Source: Anaerolineaceae bacterium | GTDB lineage: Bacteria > Chloroflexota > Anaerolineae > Anaerolineales > Anaerolineaceae | DNA: 64,000 bases | Direction of reading: 5' to 3' | NCBI GenBank assembly: GCA_002702705.1 | Contig: PABH01000049.1 | Coordinates: forward strand, 186,001 to 250,000 | Shown here: piece after piece, positions 34,343-42,617 of the stretch | How positions within the stretch are numbered: position 1 is the first letter of the stretch | Layout of the letters: each line of letters starts with the position of its first letter | Notes under the pieces: model-generated | The model's input: only the letters and a program-made list of their open reading frames with translations | The model's database searches: none | What the model was told of the DNA's origin: nothing | Position numbers and translations under genes: made by a program

Positions 34343-34538
34343 TTTTTTGGCATTAACCGTAAACGAAGGGGAATACTGTTGTCTAAGGTAAAATCGCAGA
34401 GCCCAACTCCGACACAAACCACTTTAACAGGTATTGTTCGAATCACATAACAAAATTGTAAAGCAATTTGGTGAAAAATTGACTTCTGTTACAATTTAAC
34501 TATTATTAGTCTTATTTGTAGAAATTTAACAGGAGTTA

Positions 34539-35558
34539 ATGATGAAGTTTAAACGACCCTTAATTGTGTCGATTTTGATATTGATCGTTTTTGTATGGGT
34601 CAGCATTTTTGGAGTTCAAGGAAATAGTCTGGCGCAAGTACTGCAAAATGAAGTGTATTTGCCGCTTGTAGTAAAACCTGCTGCACCAACTGTTGTCCCA
34701 ACGCCTACGGTTGGCCCCACATCGGTTGTACCTACCGCCATTCCACATGAAGGCACGCTGATCATTGATCACACCTCTGTGGCATTGTATGACCGCATCC
34801 CCGCCCAATATTTACGGGCAGCCGAAGCGTTACGGGTGACCTATATGGATCGATCTGTGGGACAAAATATCTCAGATGGGCTGACGTGTTTGTCTGCTCC
34901 AAATTGGGAAAGCAGTGCATCTCATTGCCGCAGAGATTATATTGACAGCAGCTTAACGGATTGGAAAACGTTCACGCTAAATGATAATAATATTCCCAGT
35001 GCGATCTTGTTCCCCGGTGGAAATAACCGGAATAATATTGAAGTGATTTTTGGAATGGGCACCTGGGAAGAAGATTTAGAGGATTTTATTAATCGTTTCC
35101 CAGGATATGCGGGCAGTAGAGATATTATTACCTTCCAGCATAATTATTTACATGTCGCCGCTGGTTCTACGATTGATAATTATTATTTTGATCAAAATTA
35201 CAACGGGACCAATATGTACGATTTGTTGGCTTTGGAAAACCAATACCCGAATAAAACATTTATTTATTGGACGTCATCTCTTTCACGGTTAATTGGCACG
35301 GCAGATGCCCAGTCTTTCAATAACCAGATGCGTAACTGGGCTGCTCAAAATGGCAAAATTTTATTTGATGTGGCTGATATAGAAAGTTATACACCGGAAA
35401 ACCAACCTTGCCGAAATGGACAGGGGTATGAAGTGATTTGTGAACGCTATACAACCGAAGTGGATGGCGGTCATTTGGGCAGTGTTTCTGCCGGGAAGAT
35501 CCGAATCGCCAAAGCCATGTGGGTTATGCTGGCGCAAATTGCCGGTTGGAATCCGTAA
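34539..35558 (+). CDS. Secreted protein of unknown function with Pro/Thr linker
   Basis: A 339-residue exported protein. The signal or anchor helix (about residues 7-27) is followed by a PTVVPTPTVGPTSVVPT linker. The globular part begins near residue 70 with LIIDHTSVALYDRIP and ends with DGGHLGSVSAGKIRIAKAMWVMLAQIAGW. The final Asp-xx-His arrangement and the overall order recall SGNH-type hydrolases, but I do not find a clear GDS serine motif, so that is only a suggestion. Two cysteine pairs (CLSAP/HCRR and PCRNG/VICE) could form disulfides. It is monocistronic and followed by a strong terminator. Confidence 0.7.
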   Translation: MMKFKRPLIVSILILIVFVWVSIFGVQGNSLAQVLQNEVYLPLVVKPAAPTVVPTPTVGPTSVVPTAIPHEGTLIIDHTSVALYDRIPAQYLRAAEALRVTYMDRSVGQNISDGLTCLSAPNWESSASHCRRDYIDSSLTDWKTFTLNDNNIPSAILFPGGNNRNNIEVIFGMGTWEEDLEDFINRFPGYAGSRDIITFQHNYLHVAAGSTIDNYYFDQNYNGTNMYDLLALENQYPNKTFIYWTSSLSRLIGTADAQSFNNQMRNWAAQNGKILFDVADIESYTPENQPCRNGQGYEVICERYTTEVDGGHLGSVSAGKIRIAKAMWVMLAQIAGWNP

Positions 35559-35584
35559 AAAAAAAATTACAATCGATAAAAATC

Positions 35585-35624
35585 AGATATGGCGATTATG
35601 GTAGAATCATCGCCATATCTTTTG
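35585..35624 (+). terminator. Rho-independent terminator
   Basis: AGATATGGCGAT (35585-35596) and ATCGCCATATCT (35609-35620) form a perfect 12-bp stem with a 12-nt loop, followed by TTTTG. It lies 27 bp after the stop of the secreted protein gene. Confidence 0.85.
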
Positions 35625-35739
35625 TTTAATTGATTCAAACGAATCCTTTATTCTTTAGGTATAAAACTGAAGGTTAAATAAAAAAAGCGAATCCATAGTC
35701 TAAAATGGAAATTTTTTTGCATATACATAGGAATATCAA

Positions 35740-36414
35740 ATGGATACAACAAATTTTTCAGCACCGCTTTCATTATCAATTTTATTGGTGAACTTGTTAT
35801 TGGGAATCGGGCTCTCTCTTTTGATTGCCTGGTACTACGTCCGCTTTGGAAAATCACTCTCCAACCGGTCTAAATTTGCACCAATTCTGCCAATGTTAAC
35901 TTTAATTACGTTATTGGTGATTTCCATTGTAAAGTCCTCGTTGGCACTCTCTTTGGGGTTGGTCGGTGCCCTGTCTATTGTGCGTTTTCGGACTGCCATC
36001 AAAGACCCGGAAGAATTGATCTTTTTGTTCTTAGCGATTGCGGTAGGCCTGGGATTAGGGGCAGATCAGCGTATTCCAACCATCGCTGCTGTGGCTGTGA
36101 TTATGTTGTATTTATTCGGGCGAACCTTGTTTGACCGGAATCGCAATAAAACCAATACGGTATATTTGAATATACAAATTGACACCAACCCAACCGAATC
36201 TAATGTGTTTGATCAGGTAAACAGTTTATTATTGGATGAATTAAGAGAAATTGATTTACGCCGTCTGGATCAACATAAGGATCAGGTTCAGATGACCTAT
36301 TACGTGAATGTCACCGATCAAAAGAAGCTGGTTTCCTTGATGGATCGTTTAAAACAGAGTTATCCCGACAGTGTTGTCAGTGTTGTTGAGCAAAATAACC
36401 TATTAGGAGGATAA
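35740..36414 (+). CDS. DUF4956 membrane protein
   Basis: A 224-residue protein with four to five membrane segments in the first 140 residues and a soluble C-terminal domain (about 145-224). The signature of the DUF4956 family is clear: ALSLGLVGALSIVRFRTAIKDPEELIFLFLAIAVGLGLGA. This family is recurrently encoded with VTC-domain and CotH-like proteins, exactly as here. The RFRTAIKDP segment, highly conserved at a membrane edge, may bind an anionic ligand (inference). The CotH gene follows after 3 bp. No biochemical function is known to me. Confidence 0.88.
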   Translation: MDTTNFSAPLSLSILLVNLLLGIGLSLLIAWYYVRFGKSLSNRSKFAPILPMLTLITLLVISIVKSSLALSLGLVGALSIVRFRTAIKDPEELIFLFLAIAVGLGLGADQRIPTIAAVAVIMLYLFGRTLFDRNRNKTNTVYLNIQIDTNPTESNVFDQVNSLLLDELREIDLRRLDQHKDQVQMTYYVNVTDQKKLVSLMDRLKQSYPDSVVSVVEQNNLLGG

Positions 36415-36417
36415 CCT

Positions 36418-39099
36418 TTGAAATTTAAGGATGCATCTCCTGAAAAAATAAACCGTAAAAAAACATTATCCTGGTTTTGGTCACGCTGGTACGTTCAGGC
36501 AATTATGTATGTGATGATTTTTGTTGCTGGAGCTGTTGTCTACCGTTCCGGTATTGTCCAACCGTTTACAAGTCAGATCAAAGCTGTTTTACAGGGTCGC
36601 GTTTCGGTATTATCAATTCCGCAAGGATTATCAGAACCAATTAATGACGCTGTGGAAAACCTTACCGATGAAATCCGTTTGTATTTGGATAATGATTTAC
36701 CAACAATATATATTGATATCGGATTTGAAGAATATCAAGAATTATTAGAAAAAAGAAATGAGGCTTTAGATTTAGGGATCTTGGTCTCTGCAGATGATGA
36801 TTTTGTACCAGCTTCAATTCGTTTCCAAGATGGACAACCTTTGGATGTCGAAATGCGACTAAAAGGAGACTGGACAGATCATTTGCTTGGTGATAAATGG
36901 TCGTTCCGGATCAAAATTAAAGAAGACGGGGCTGTATTTGGCGCTAAAGAATTTAATATCCAAACACCTGAAACAAGAAATTATATTTGGGAATGGGCAT
37001 TTCATCAAAATTTAATATCAGAGGGTGTTCTAACCACTCGATACGATTTTACGAATGTTGTTTTGAATGGTAAATTATTAGGTATATACGGGGTTGAAGA
37101 TGCCTTCACAGCTGAAATGATGGAGTCACAAGAACGCAGACAGGGCGTATTATTACGTTTTGATGAAGATATCTTATGGGATACACGGGCTGATTTTTGG
37201 GAAATTGGTACTACTAATGATAGTTCAATTCTTCAATCGAATACTTATGAGAGTTCAATAATTTCTATATTTAAGGCATCAAAAATTGCCGAAAATCCAG
37301 TATTATCCGCCGAAGCTGAAACTGCTTCGAACTTATTAGCTGCTTTTCAGCGTGGAGAAAGATCTGCCTCTGAAGTTTTTGATGTGGAATTGATGGGTCG
37401 TTTTTTCGCTTTGAGTGATTTGTGGGCTGGCTGTCATGGGCTGTATTGGCATAATTATCGGTTTTATTACAATCCGGTAACCACACTTTTAGAACCAGTA
37501 GCATATGATAACGAACCTTTTTGGACATGTCCTACTGAAAATTCAATTATAGGTAAAATGGTGGAAAGTGGCTTGTTTGATGATCCGGAAATTCGTGCTG
37601 CCTATGTACATGAAGTGGAGAGAATAGCTAACAAAAACTATATAGATCAAGTTAGACTTGATATGGAACAGGAAATAGAAATATATCAAAATGCATTAAA
37701 ACTTGAATATGGGGAACAAGATCTGGGTGTTTCATGGGATAAATTGGTTAATCGTGCAGAGATTTTAATGCAAGAATTGCATCCTGCGCATCCTGTTCGC
37801 GCAAATTATCAAATAGTCAATCGAAATGGGCAATCATCTCTTGTTTTAGACATAACGAACATGATGTTATTACCAGCCGAATTAGTATCTGTTAAAGTTG
37901 GTGACCAAGAAATTCGTTTAAATACAGGGAATTGGGATATTCCAATGGTAATTGATCCAGAAGGTTGGGTATATACGCCGACTCAATTTGAACTTCCTAT
38001 TGAATACATTGAAAATACTACTACTCCTGAAATCGAGGTAAGTGTTGTTGTACGTTTAAAGGGCTCAAGCGAATTGATGCGTGTTGCAACAATTGGGTCA
38101 AACAATCCAACAGCACAGAAAATTGGACCTTTACCGCAAATCCCATCTGTGGATGAGGTTTTGAAATCGTACCCCTTCTTAAGGCTCCAAAACCCGCAAG
38201 GCAAATTATTCATTGTAGAGTCCGGAAACTGGTTGGTAAGCGGTGACCTGGTATTACCCTACGGATATGATTTAATCATATCCCCAGGTGCCTCACTGCG
38301 TTTTGAACAGGGTGCAGTTATGCTGGTAAATGGCTCAGTTCAGATAAAAGGAACATCCAATAGTCCGGTGGTTATTACTTCACAGGATCCAGCGTTGGGT
38401 TGGGGTGGAATGGTTGTTTTAAATGCGAACAATGACTCCACATGGACCTACGCAATTGTGGAAAATACGACCGGTATTGAACGCGAAGGTTGGATTCTAA
38501 CCGGTGGAATCACTTTTTACCGCAGTAATATCACCCTGGATCATGTTTTTATCGGCAATAATCAGACCGAAGATGCGATCAACGTCATCCATAGTGAGTT
38601 TCATTTTCTAAATTCTGAATTTGCAAACACCTTTGCCGATGCGTTTGATAGTGATTTTTCGGCTGGCGAAATCGTTAATTGCGATTTTCACGATATTGCC
38701 GGTGATGCGGTTGATGTCAGCGGCACCAAAGCGTCAGTTGAAAATACTCGTTTGGTTTCGATTGTGGATAAAGCAATTTCAGTGGGTGAAGTCAGCAATA
38801 TCTTGGTTAAAAATGTGTCGATTGATCAGGTTGGTATTGGTATTGCCAGTAAAGACCGTTCCACGGTGGTGGTGGAAGGCAGCGAAATTAACAATGCCAG
38901 TTTTGCCGCTTTGGCTGCTTATATTAAAAAACCAGTTTATGGTCCGGCATCGATTGAGGCAGCCGACATCCAATTAAATAACAATAAACAAAATGCAATC
39001 GCCCAAACCGATAATGTCATTTTATTATGGGATGAACTGGTAGAAACGGTTTCGATGGATGTTGATTTGTTATACGACCAACAGATTTTAGGAAATTGA
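36418..39099 (+). CDS. CotH-like kinase domain protein with parallel beta-helix
   Basis: An 893-residue protein with an N-terminal membrane anchor (about residues 25-43) and a large exterior part. Residues 95-400 resemble the CotH protein-kinase-like fold, with VEMRLKGDWTDHL, KWSFRIKIKEDG, NGKLLGIYGVEDAF and EPVAYDNEPFW (likely metal and catalytic positions). Residues 610-885 are a right-handed beta-helix with repeated short strands. The start is TTG, chosen because AGGAGG lies 7 bp upstream and no better ATG exists. The first two thirds look AT-richer than the beta-helix third, suggesting a composite gene. CotH proteins phosphorylate spore-coat proteins in Bacillus; a surface-protein kinase role here is inference. 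Confidence 0.85.
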   Translation: MKFKDASPEKINRKKTLSWFWSRWYVQAIMYVMIFVAGAVVYRSGIVQPFTSQIKAVLQGRVSVLSIPQGLSEPINDAVENLTDEIRLYLDNDLPTIYIDIGFEEYQELLEKRNEALDLGILVSADDDFVPASIRFQDGQPLDVEMRLKGDWTDHLLGDKWSFRIKIKEDGAVFGAKEFNIQTPETRNYIWEWAFHQNLISEGVLTTRYDFTNVVLNGKLLGIYGVEDAFTAEMMESQERRQGVLLRFDEDILWDTRADFWEIGTTNDSSILQSNTYESSIISIFKASKIAENPVLSAEAETASNLLAAFQRGERSASEVFDVELMGRFFALSDLWAGCHGLYWHNYRFYYNPVTTLLEPVAYDNEPFWTCPTENSIIGKMVESGLFDDPEIRAAYVHEVERIANKNYIDQVRLDMEQEIEIYQNALKLEYGEQDLGVSWDKLVNRAEILMQELHPAHPVRANYQIVNRNGQSSLVLDITNMMLLPAELVSVKVGDQEIRLNTGNWDIPMVIDPEGWVYTPTQFELPIEYIENTTTPEIEVSVVVRLKGSSELMRVATIGSNNPTAQKIGPLPQIPSVDEVLKSYPFLRLQNPQGKLFIVESGNWLVSGDLVLPYGYDLIISPGASLRFEQGAVMLVNGSVQIKGTSNSPVVITSQDPALGWGGMVVLNANNDSTWTYAIVENTTGIEREGWILTGGITFYRSNITLDHVFIGNNQTEDAINVIHSEFHFLNSEFANTFADAFDSDFSAGEIVNCDFHDIAGDAVDVSGTKASVENTRLVSIVDKAISVGEVSNILVKNVSIDQVGIGIASKDRSTVVVEGSEINNASFAALAAYIKKPVYGPASIEAADIQLNNNKQNAIAQTDNVILLWDELVETVSMDVDLLYDQQILGN

Positions 39100-39104
39100 A
39101 CCGT

Positions 39105-39785
39105 ATGATGGAAATTCAAAACGGCAAACGTTATGAAATCAAGATGGTGTACGAGAATATGCAGCGGTATCTTGTGGAAAAATGGGTAAGGACCAACCCA
39201 TTTGCTTTTCGCACCCCATTTCCAAGCCGGATTGTAAATAATATCTATTTTGATACGGAAGATCTTAACGCATATCAAGATCACTTAAGCGGTGTGGAAG
39301 CCCGCCGGAAATTACGTTTTCGTTGGTATGGGGAAACCGTTGAAGAGATCAGAGGCCAGCTTGAAGTTAAACATAAACAAGGAGACACCGGCTGGAAATG
39401 GATCCAGCCAGTGGAAAGCATGTTAGATTTAACGACCCTGGATTGGCAAACGATCCGGGGTAAATTGTCCGCCCAGGTTGATCCGCGCATCAACACTTTG
39501 TTGGATTGTGCCCGTCCAGTGATGATTAACCGTTACCGGAGAGATTATTATGTTACAGCGGACAATCAAATCCGGTTAACCCTGGATTATGATTTGAAGT
39601 CATACAAGCAGCAAAACCACCTTAAGCCGAATCTTACATTTTTGAATCCTTATCTTGATATTGTTGTGATTGAATTTAAATGTGCCATAACCCATGCGGA
39701 CCAAATGGCGGATGTGCTGGCGCGGTTCCCGCTGCGGGTAGGGGCTTATTCCAAGTATGTGAATGGCATGGAAGCTTATTTTTAA
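39105..39785 (+). CDS. VTC-domain protein, putative polyphosphate polymerase
   Basis: A 226-residue cytoplasmic protein of the VTC/triphosphate-tunnel type, the fold that makes polyphosphate in yeast vacuoles. Basic and acidic tunnel strands are in order: KRYEIKMVYEN, IYFDTEDLNAYQDHL, RRKLRFRWYG, GQLEVKHKQGDTGW, NRYRRDYYV, RLTLDYDLKSY, VVIEFKC and the final YSKYVNGME. The frame is open to a TTG overlapping the CotH stop, but the first ATG at 39105 has AGGAAA at better spacing. Its stop overlaps the convergent ABC permease stop by 3 bp. Together with DUF4956 and CotH it forms a recurrent but uncharacterised cassette. Confidence 0.87.
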   Translation: MMEIQNGKRYEIKMVYENMQRYLVEKWVRTNPFAFRTPFPSRIVNNIYFDTEDLNAYQDHLSGVEARRKLRFRWYGETVEEIRGQLEVKHKQGDTGWKWIQPVESMLDLTTLDWQTIRGKLSAQVDPRINTLLDCARPVMINRYRRDYYVTADNQIRLTLDYDLKSYKQQNHLKPNLTFLNPYLDIVVIEFKCAITHADQMADVLARFPLRVGAYSKYVNGMEAYF

Positions 39786-40573
39786 CTCGAAGCACTGTGA
39801 TACTGCTTAATCCCTTTATTAAACAACCAACTTGCGAAGAGAAATAGGAAAACCGAGGCAGCAAGGATAAGAAAAACTATGGGTGCTCCAGTTTGTCCGC
39901 TGATCACCTGGGCTGGAATGGTGGTGATGACCCCGACCGGGATGATCCAGGTGAGGAAGATACGTACCCCCACGGGGTATATGCCCAGTGGGTACCGTGC
40001 CAATTGGAAAATGGCGTCAAAAACCCATGTAAAAAGATAACCGGGATTCCAAAAAACCAGGGCGGTAAAAGCAAGTAAAATGGCGTACAGGATCAAAATC
40101 CCTGCTACCAGCGCCAACAGAAACAAGAGCCAGGCCAGTAAATTGGGACTTTGAGGTGTTTGAAAAATACTATAAAGCAAAACCGCGCCACCCAAGAAAA
40201 GATCGATCAGTGAAAACAATCGCCAAATGCGAAAGGTAATCAGGAATTGGGTATTTACTGGGCGTAATAAGGTAAAGTCAAATTGCCCGTTCCATACCTC
40301 CTGACCTAATCCAACCAATGCTTCCAGGCTAGGCCCAATGAATAAGTTCCGAATCGCGCTGACAATGAGATACACACCCAGTAGACTGAGCGTGCTGGAT
40401 AGATTCCACCCGTTAAGGTTTTCGGTTTGACCAAACAGGATCACCAGGGCTAAAACAGCAACGATTAAATTCAAAAAAGCATGTAATAAACTGACCCAAA
40501 AATTTGCACGATACATCAGCGTTTCCTGGGCTGAGGTTTTGATAAAAACCTTAATCAATTTTAAGTAACGCAT
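39782..40573 (-). CDS. ABC-2 type permease (second subunit)
   Basis: A 263-residue protein with six hydrophobic segments and the conserved SLEALVGLGQEVWNGQFDFTLLRPVN motif of the ABC-2 family once called DUF990. This family forms heterodimeric permeases with the neighbouring homologue and works with a COG4586-type ATPase, probably as an exporter. The ATG is 4 bp after the upstream permease stop, with GGAGG at good spacing. The last bases overlap the convergent VTC gene. The substrate is unknown. Confidence 0.88.
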   Translation of the reverse strand: MRYLKLIKVFIKTSAQETLMYRANFWVSLLHAFLNLIVAVLALVILFGQTENLNGWNLSSTLSLLGVYLIVSAIRNLFIGPSLEALVGLGQEVWNGQFDFTLLRPVNTQFLITFRIWRLFSLIDLFLGGAVLLYSIFQTPQSPNLLAWLLFLLALVAGILILYAILLAFTALVFWNPGYLFTWVFDAIFQLARYPLGIYPVGVRIFLTWIIPVGVITTIPAQVISGQTGAPIVFLILAASVFLFLFASWLFNKGIKQYHSASS

Positions 40574-40577
40574 CACT

Positions 40578-41369
40578 TTATCCTCCAACCGCGCTGTAAT
40601 GGCGGATTCCTTTTACCCACAACGTACGGGATAACAATACTGCAATGGCAAGCCAGGTAAGCTGCATCAGAAATCCAAATAGGATGGCTTTGTTGCTCAA
40701 GTCATACACCAAAATTTCTACCGGAAAACCGACCATGTAACGAAATGGAAGGATATTGGCGATTTGTTGCAGGCTTCCTTGTAATAACGGGATGGGTGCG
40801 ACCATGCCGGAAAAAATAAAAACCAGTGAATCTTGTAAGGCCAAAAATGAATCTGCCCGTGTGATCCAAAAGGCCAGGATTGCAAGCCAGAAACCCCAAG
40901 CAAATCTTAAGCCCCAGGCGAACAGCGTGGCTACCAGGGATAAAACAAAGTTGATGGGTGTTGTTTGGATTTCCGGTTTTAATAAAATTGCCAGCAGCAG
41001 TCCTACTGGAATAACAAAGATAAGATAAACAACTTTGCCAGCCAGCTCACTGGAAAGTGCTTGATAGATGGCTGAAAGGGGTTTCAGCAGCCAATGGTTT
41101 AGGGTGCCTTCTCGGATGATATCCCCGACAGTCCAATTAACCTGGGCATACGTGATCTGGTTTACCAATACCAGCACCAAATAATAGGTGATAAATTCTC
41201 CCCGCGTGAAACCACCCAGGCTGCCTTCCCCGGCAGCGGCAGACCATACAAACAGTGCGACCAATGGTGGAATCATCCAGCCAAAGGCCAATACGAAAAA
41301 AAAGCTGCGATACTGCATCCAGGAAAACCAGGTTGCTTTGATTAAAGCAAATCCGCCGCGGTGGTTCAT
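40578..41369 (-). CDS. ABC-2 type permease (first subunit)
   Basis: A 263-residue membrane protein with about six segments, paralogous to the next gene. It carries the family motif VGDIIREGTLNHWLLKPLSAIYQALSSELAGK in the cytoplasmic loop, equivalent to the GQFDFTLLRPVN loop of its partner. The start overlaps the ATPase stop by 4 bp (ATGA), showing translational coupling. Two different permeases plus one ATPase is the standard composition of this exporter group. Confidence 0.88.
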   Translation of the reverse strand: MNHRGGFALIKATWFSWMQYRSFFFVLAFGWMIPPLVALFVWSAAAGEGSLGGFTRGEFITYYLVLVLVNQITYAQVNWTVGDIIREGTLNHWLLKPLSAIYQALSSELAGKVVYLIFVIPVGLLLAILLKPEIQTTPINFVLSLVATLFAWGLRFAWGFWLAILAFWITRADSFLALQDSLVFIFSGMVAPIPLLQGSLQQIANILPFRYMVGFPVEILVYDLSNKAILFGFLMQLTWLAIAVLLSRTLWVKGIRHYSAVGG

Positions 41370-42364
41370 AAATCACCGTCCTGGTAAATGCGGTCAATGA
41401 CGGTTTCCAAAGGCGGGTCCTCTACGATCAAGTCAGCCACTGGCAGGTTGTGAAGAAGGGCAGCAGTACAGGCAGCAGCTTCTTTTTGGGCCACTCGCAG
41501 GTGTAAATGTTGTTTTTCTTGGGAAACGATCTCTGCAGAAGCTGGCAGCCAGTCTGGTTTTGGATTTACTCCATTCTGTTGGGAAAGGGTAACCCGGATC
41601 ATTTTGATCGGCTCAATCATTTGATTCAACCCGGAGAGCTGTCCATCATAAAGTAACTCACCGTGATGAATAAGCAGTACCCGCGAACACAGCCGTTCGA
41701 TATCGGCCATATAATGGCTGGTGAGTAAGACGGTAGCCCCGTACCGATGGTTATATTCAAGAATGAAATGCCGCAGACGATTCTGAATATTAATATCCAA
41801 ACCGAGGGTGGGTTCATCCAAAAAAAGCACTTTTGGGCGGTGTAATAAACTGGCGACTAATTCACATTTCATACGTTCACCCAGAGAAAGATTACGGACC
41901 GGCTTTTTTAAGATCTCCCGCATTTCGAGCATTTCTACCAATTCATTAATACGAGACACTGCTTCTTCTTTAGGAATGGAATAAATCTCTGCCAGAACAA
42001 AAAAACTATCCAGTGGGGGGATATCCCACAACATCTGACTTTTGTTTCCCAGTACCATACTGATTGAGCGTAAAAAGGCAGGTTTCCGTTCCGAGGGATT
42101 AAAACCAAAAATATTAATATCACCGCCGGAAGGGTGTAACAACCCGGTTAACATCTTTAAAGTGGTTGTTTTTCCGGCGCCATTGGGTCCGATCAGGGCG
42201 ACCATTTCTCCGGATTCGATGACAAAATCAAGCGGTTTTACGGCAGGAACATCTTGATAAATTGGTCTGAAGAGACTCCTCACGGATGCTTTAAACCCGG
42301 CTTCACGCTGCGGAACGTGATAGGTTTTGTGAAGTTGTTTTACTTCAATTTTTGAGAATTGCAT
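41366..42364 (-). CDS. ABC transporter ATP-binding protein
   Basis: A 332-residue ATPase of the ABC-2 exporter type. Walker A is IGPNGAGKTTTLKML, the signature is LSLGERMKCELVASLL, Walker B is VLFLDEPTLGLD, and the switch histidine is in LLTSHYMADIERL. A long C-terminal region after residue 230 (MIEPIKMIRVTLSQQ onward) is typical of the COG4586 group and probably regulatory. The frame is open 16 codons further upstream, but AGAGGTG precedes this ATG. It heads a three-gene exporter operon with the two ABC-2 permeases downstream. Confidence 0.94.
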   Translation of the reverse strand: MQFSKIEVKQLHKTYHVPQREAGFKASVRSLFRPIYQDVPAVKPLDFVIESGEMVALIGPNGAGKTTTLKMLTGLLHPSGGDINIFGFNPSERKPAFLRSISMVLGNKSQMLWDIPPLDSFFVLAEIYSIPKEEAVSRINELVEMLEMREILKKPVRNLSLGERMKCELVASLLHRPKVLFLDEPTLGLDINIQNRLRHFILEYNHRYGATVLLTSHYMADIERLCSRVLLIHHGELLYDGQLSGLNQMIEPIKMIRVTLSQQNGVNPKPDWLPASAEIVSQEKQHLHLRVAQKEAAACTAALLHNLPVADLIVEDPPLETVIDRIYQDGDL

Positions 42365-42580
42365 AACACCTCTTATTATGTAAATTTTCTTTCTATTAAT
42401 AAGATACAACATTGGTGTAAAATGGGAGGGTTTGTCATTGGATCAATATACAAATAACAAGCGCCAGCCATATTGTGCGGTATGAAATGATCAGCAACAT
42501 ATCATTTTTAATTTTAAAATATCTAAATATTACTCCATAAATTACAATTCACTACATATAATTAACTCATGCAAAAAAGC

Positions 42581-42593
42581 TCGACATTGTCGA
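42581..42593. promoter_or_regulatory. TCGACA-T-TGTCGA palindrome, putative operator
   Basis: A perfect 6+1+6 palindrome 25 bp before the serine hydrolase ATG, with a TATAAT-like box at 42557-42562 about 18 bp upstream of it. A repressor bound here would block transcription just after initiation. No -35 element is clear and no regulator gene is nearby, so this is tentative. Confidence 0.4.
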
Positions 42594-42617
42594 TAAGATA
42601 GAGGCTATAAAATTTTT

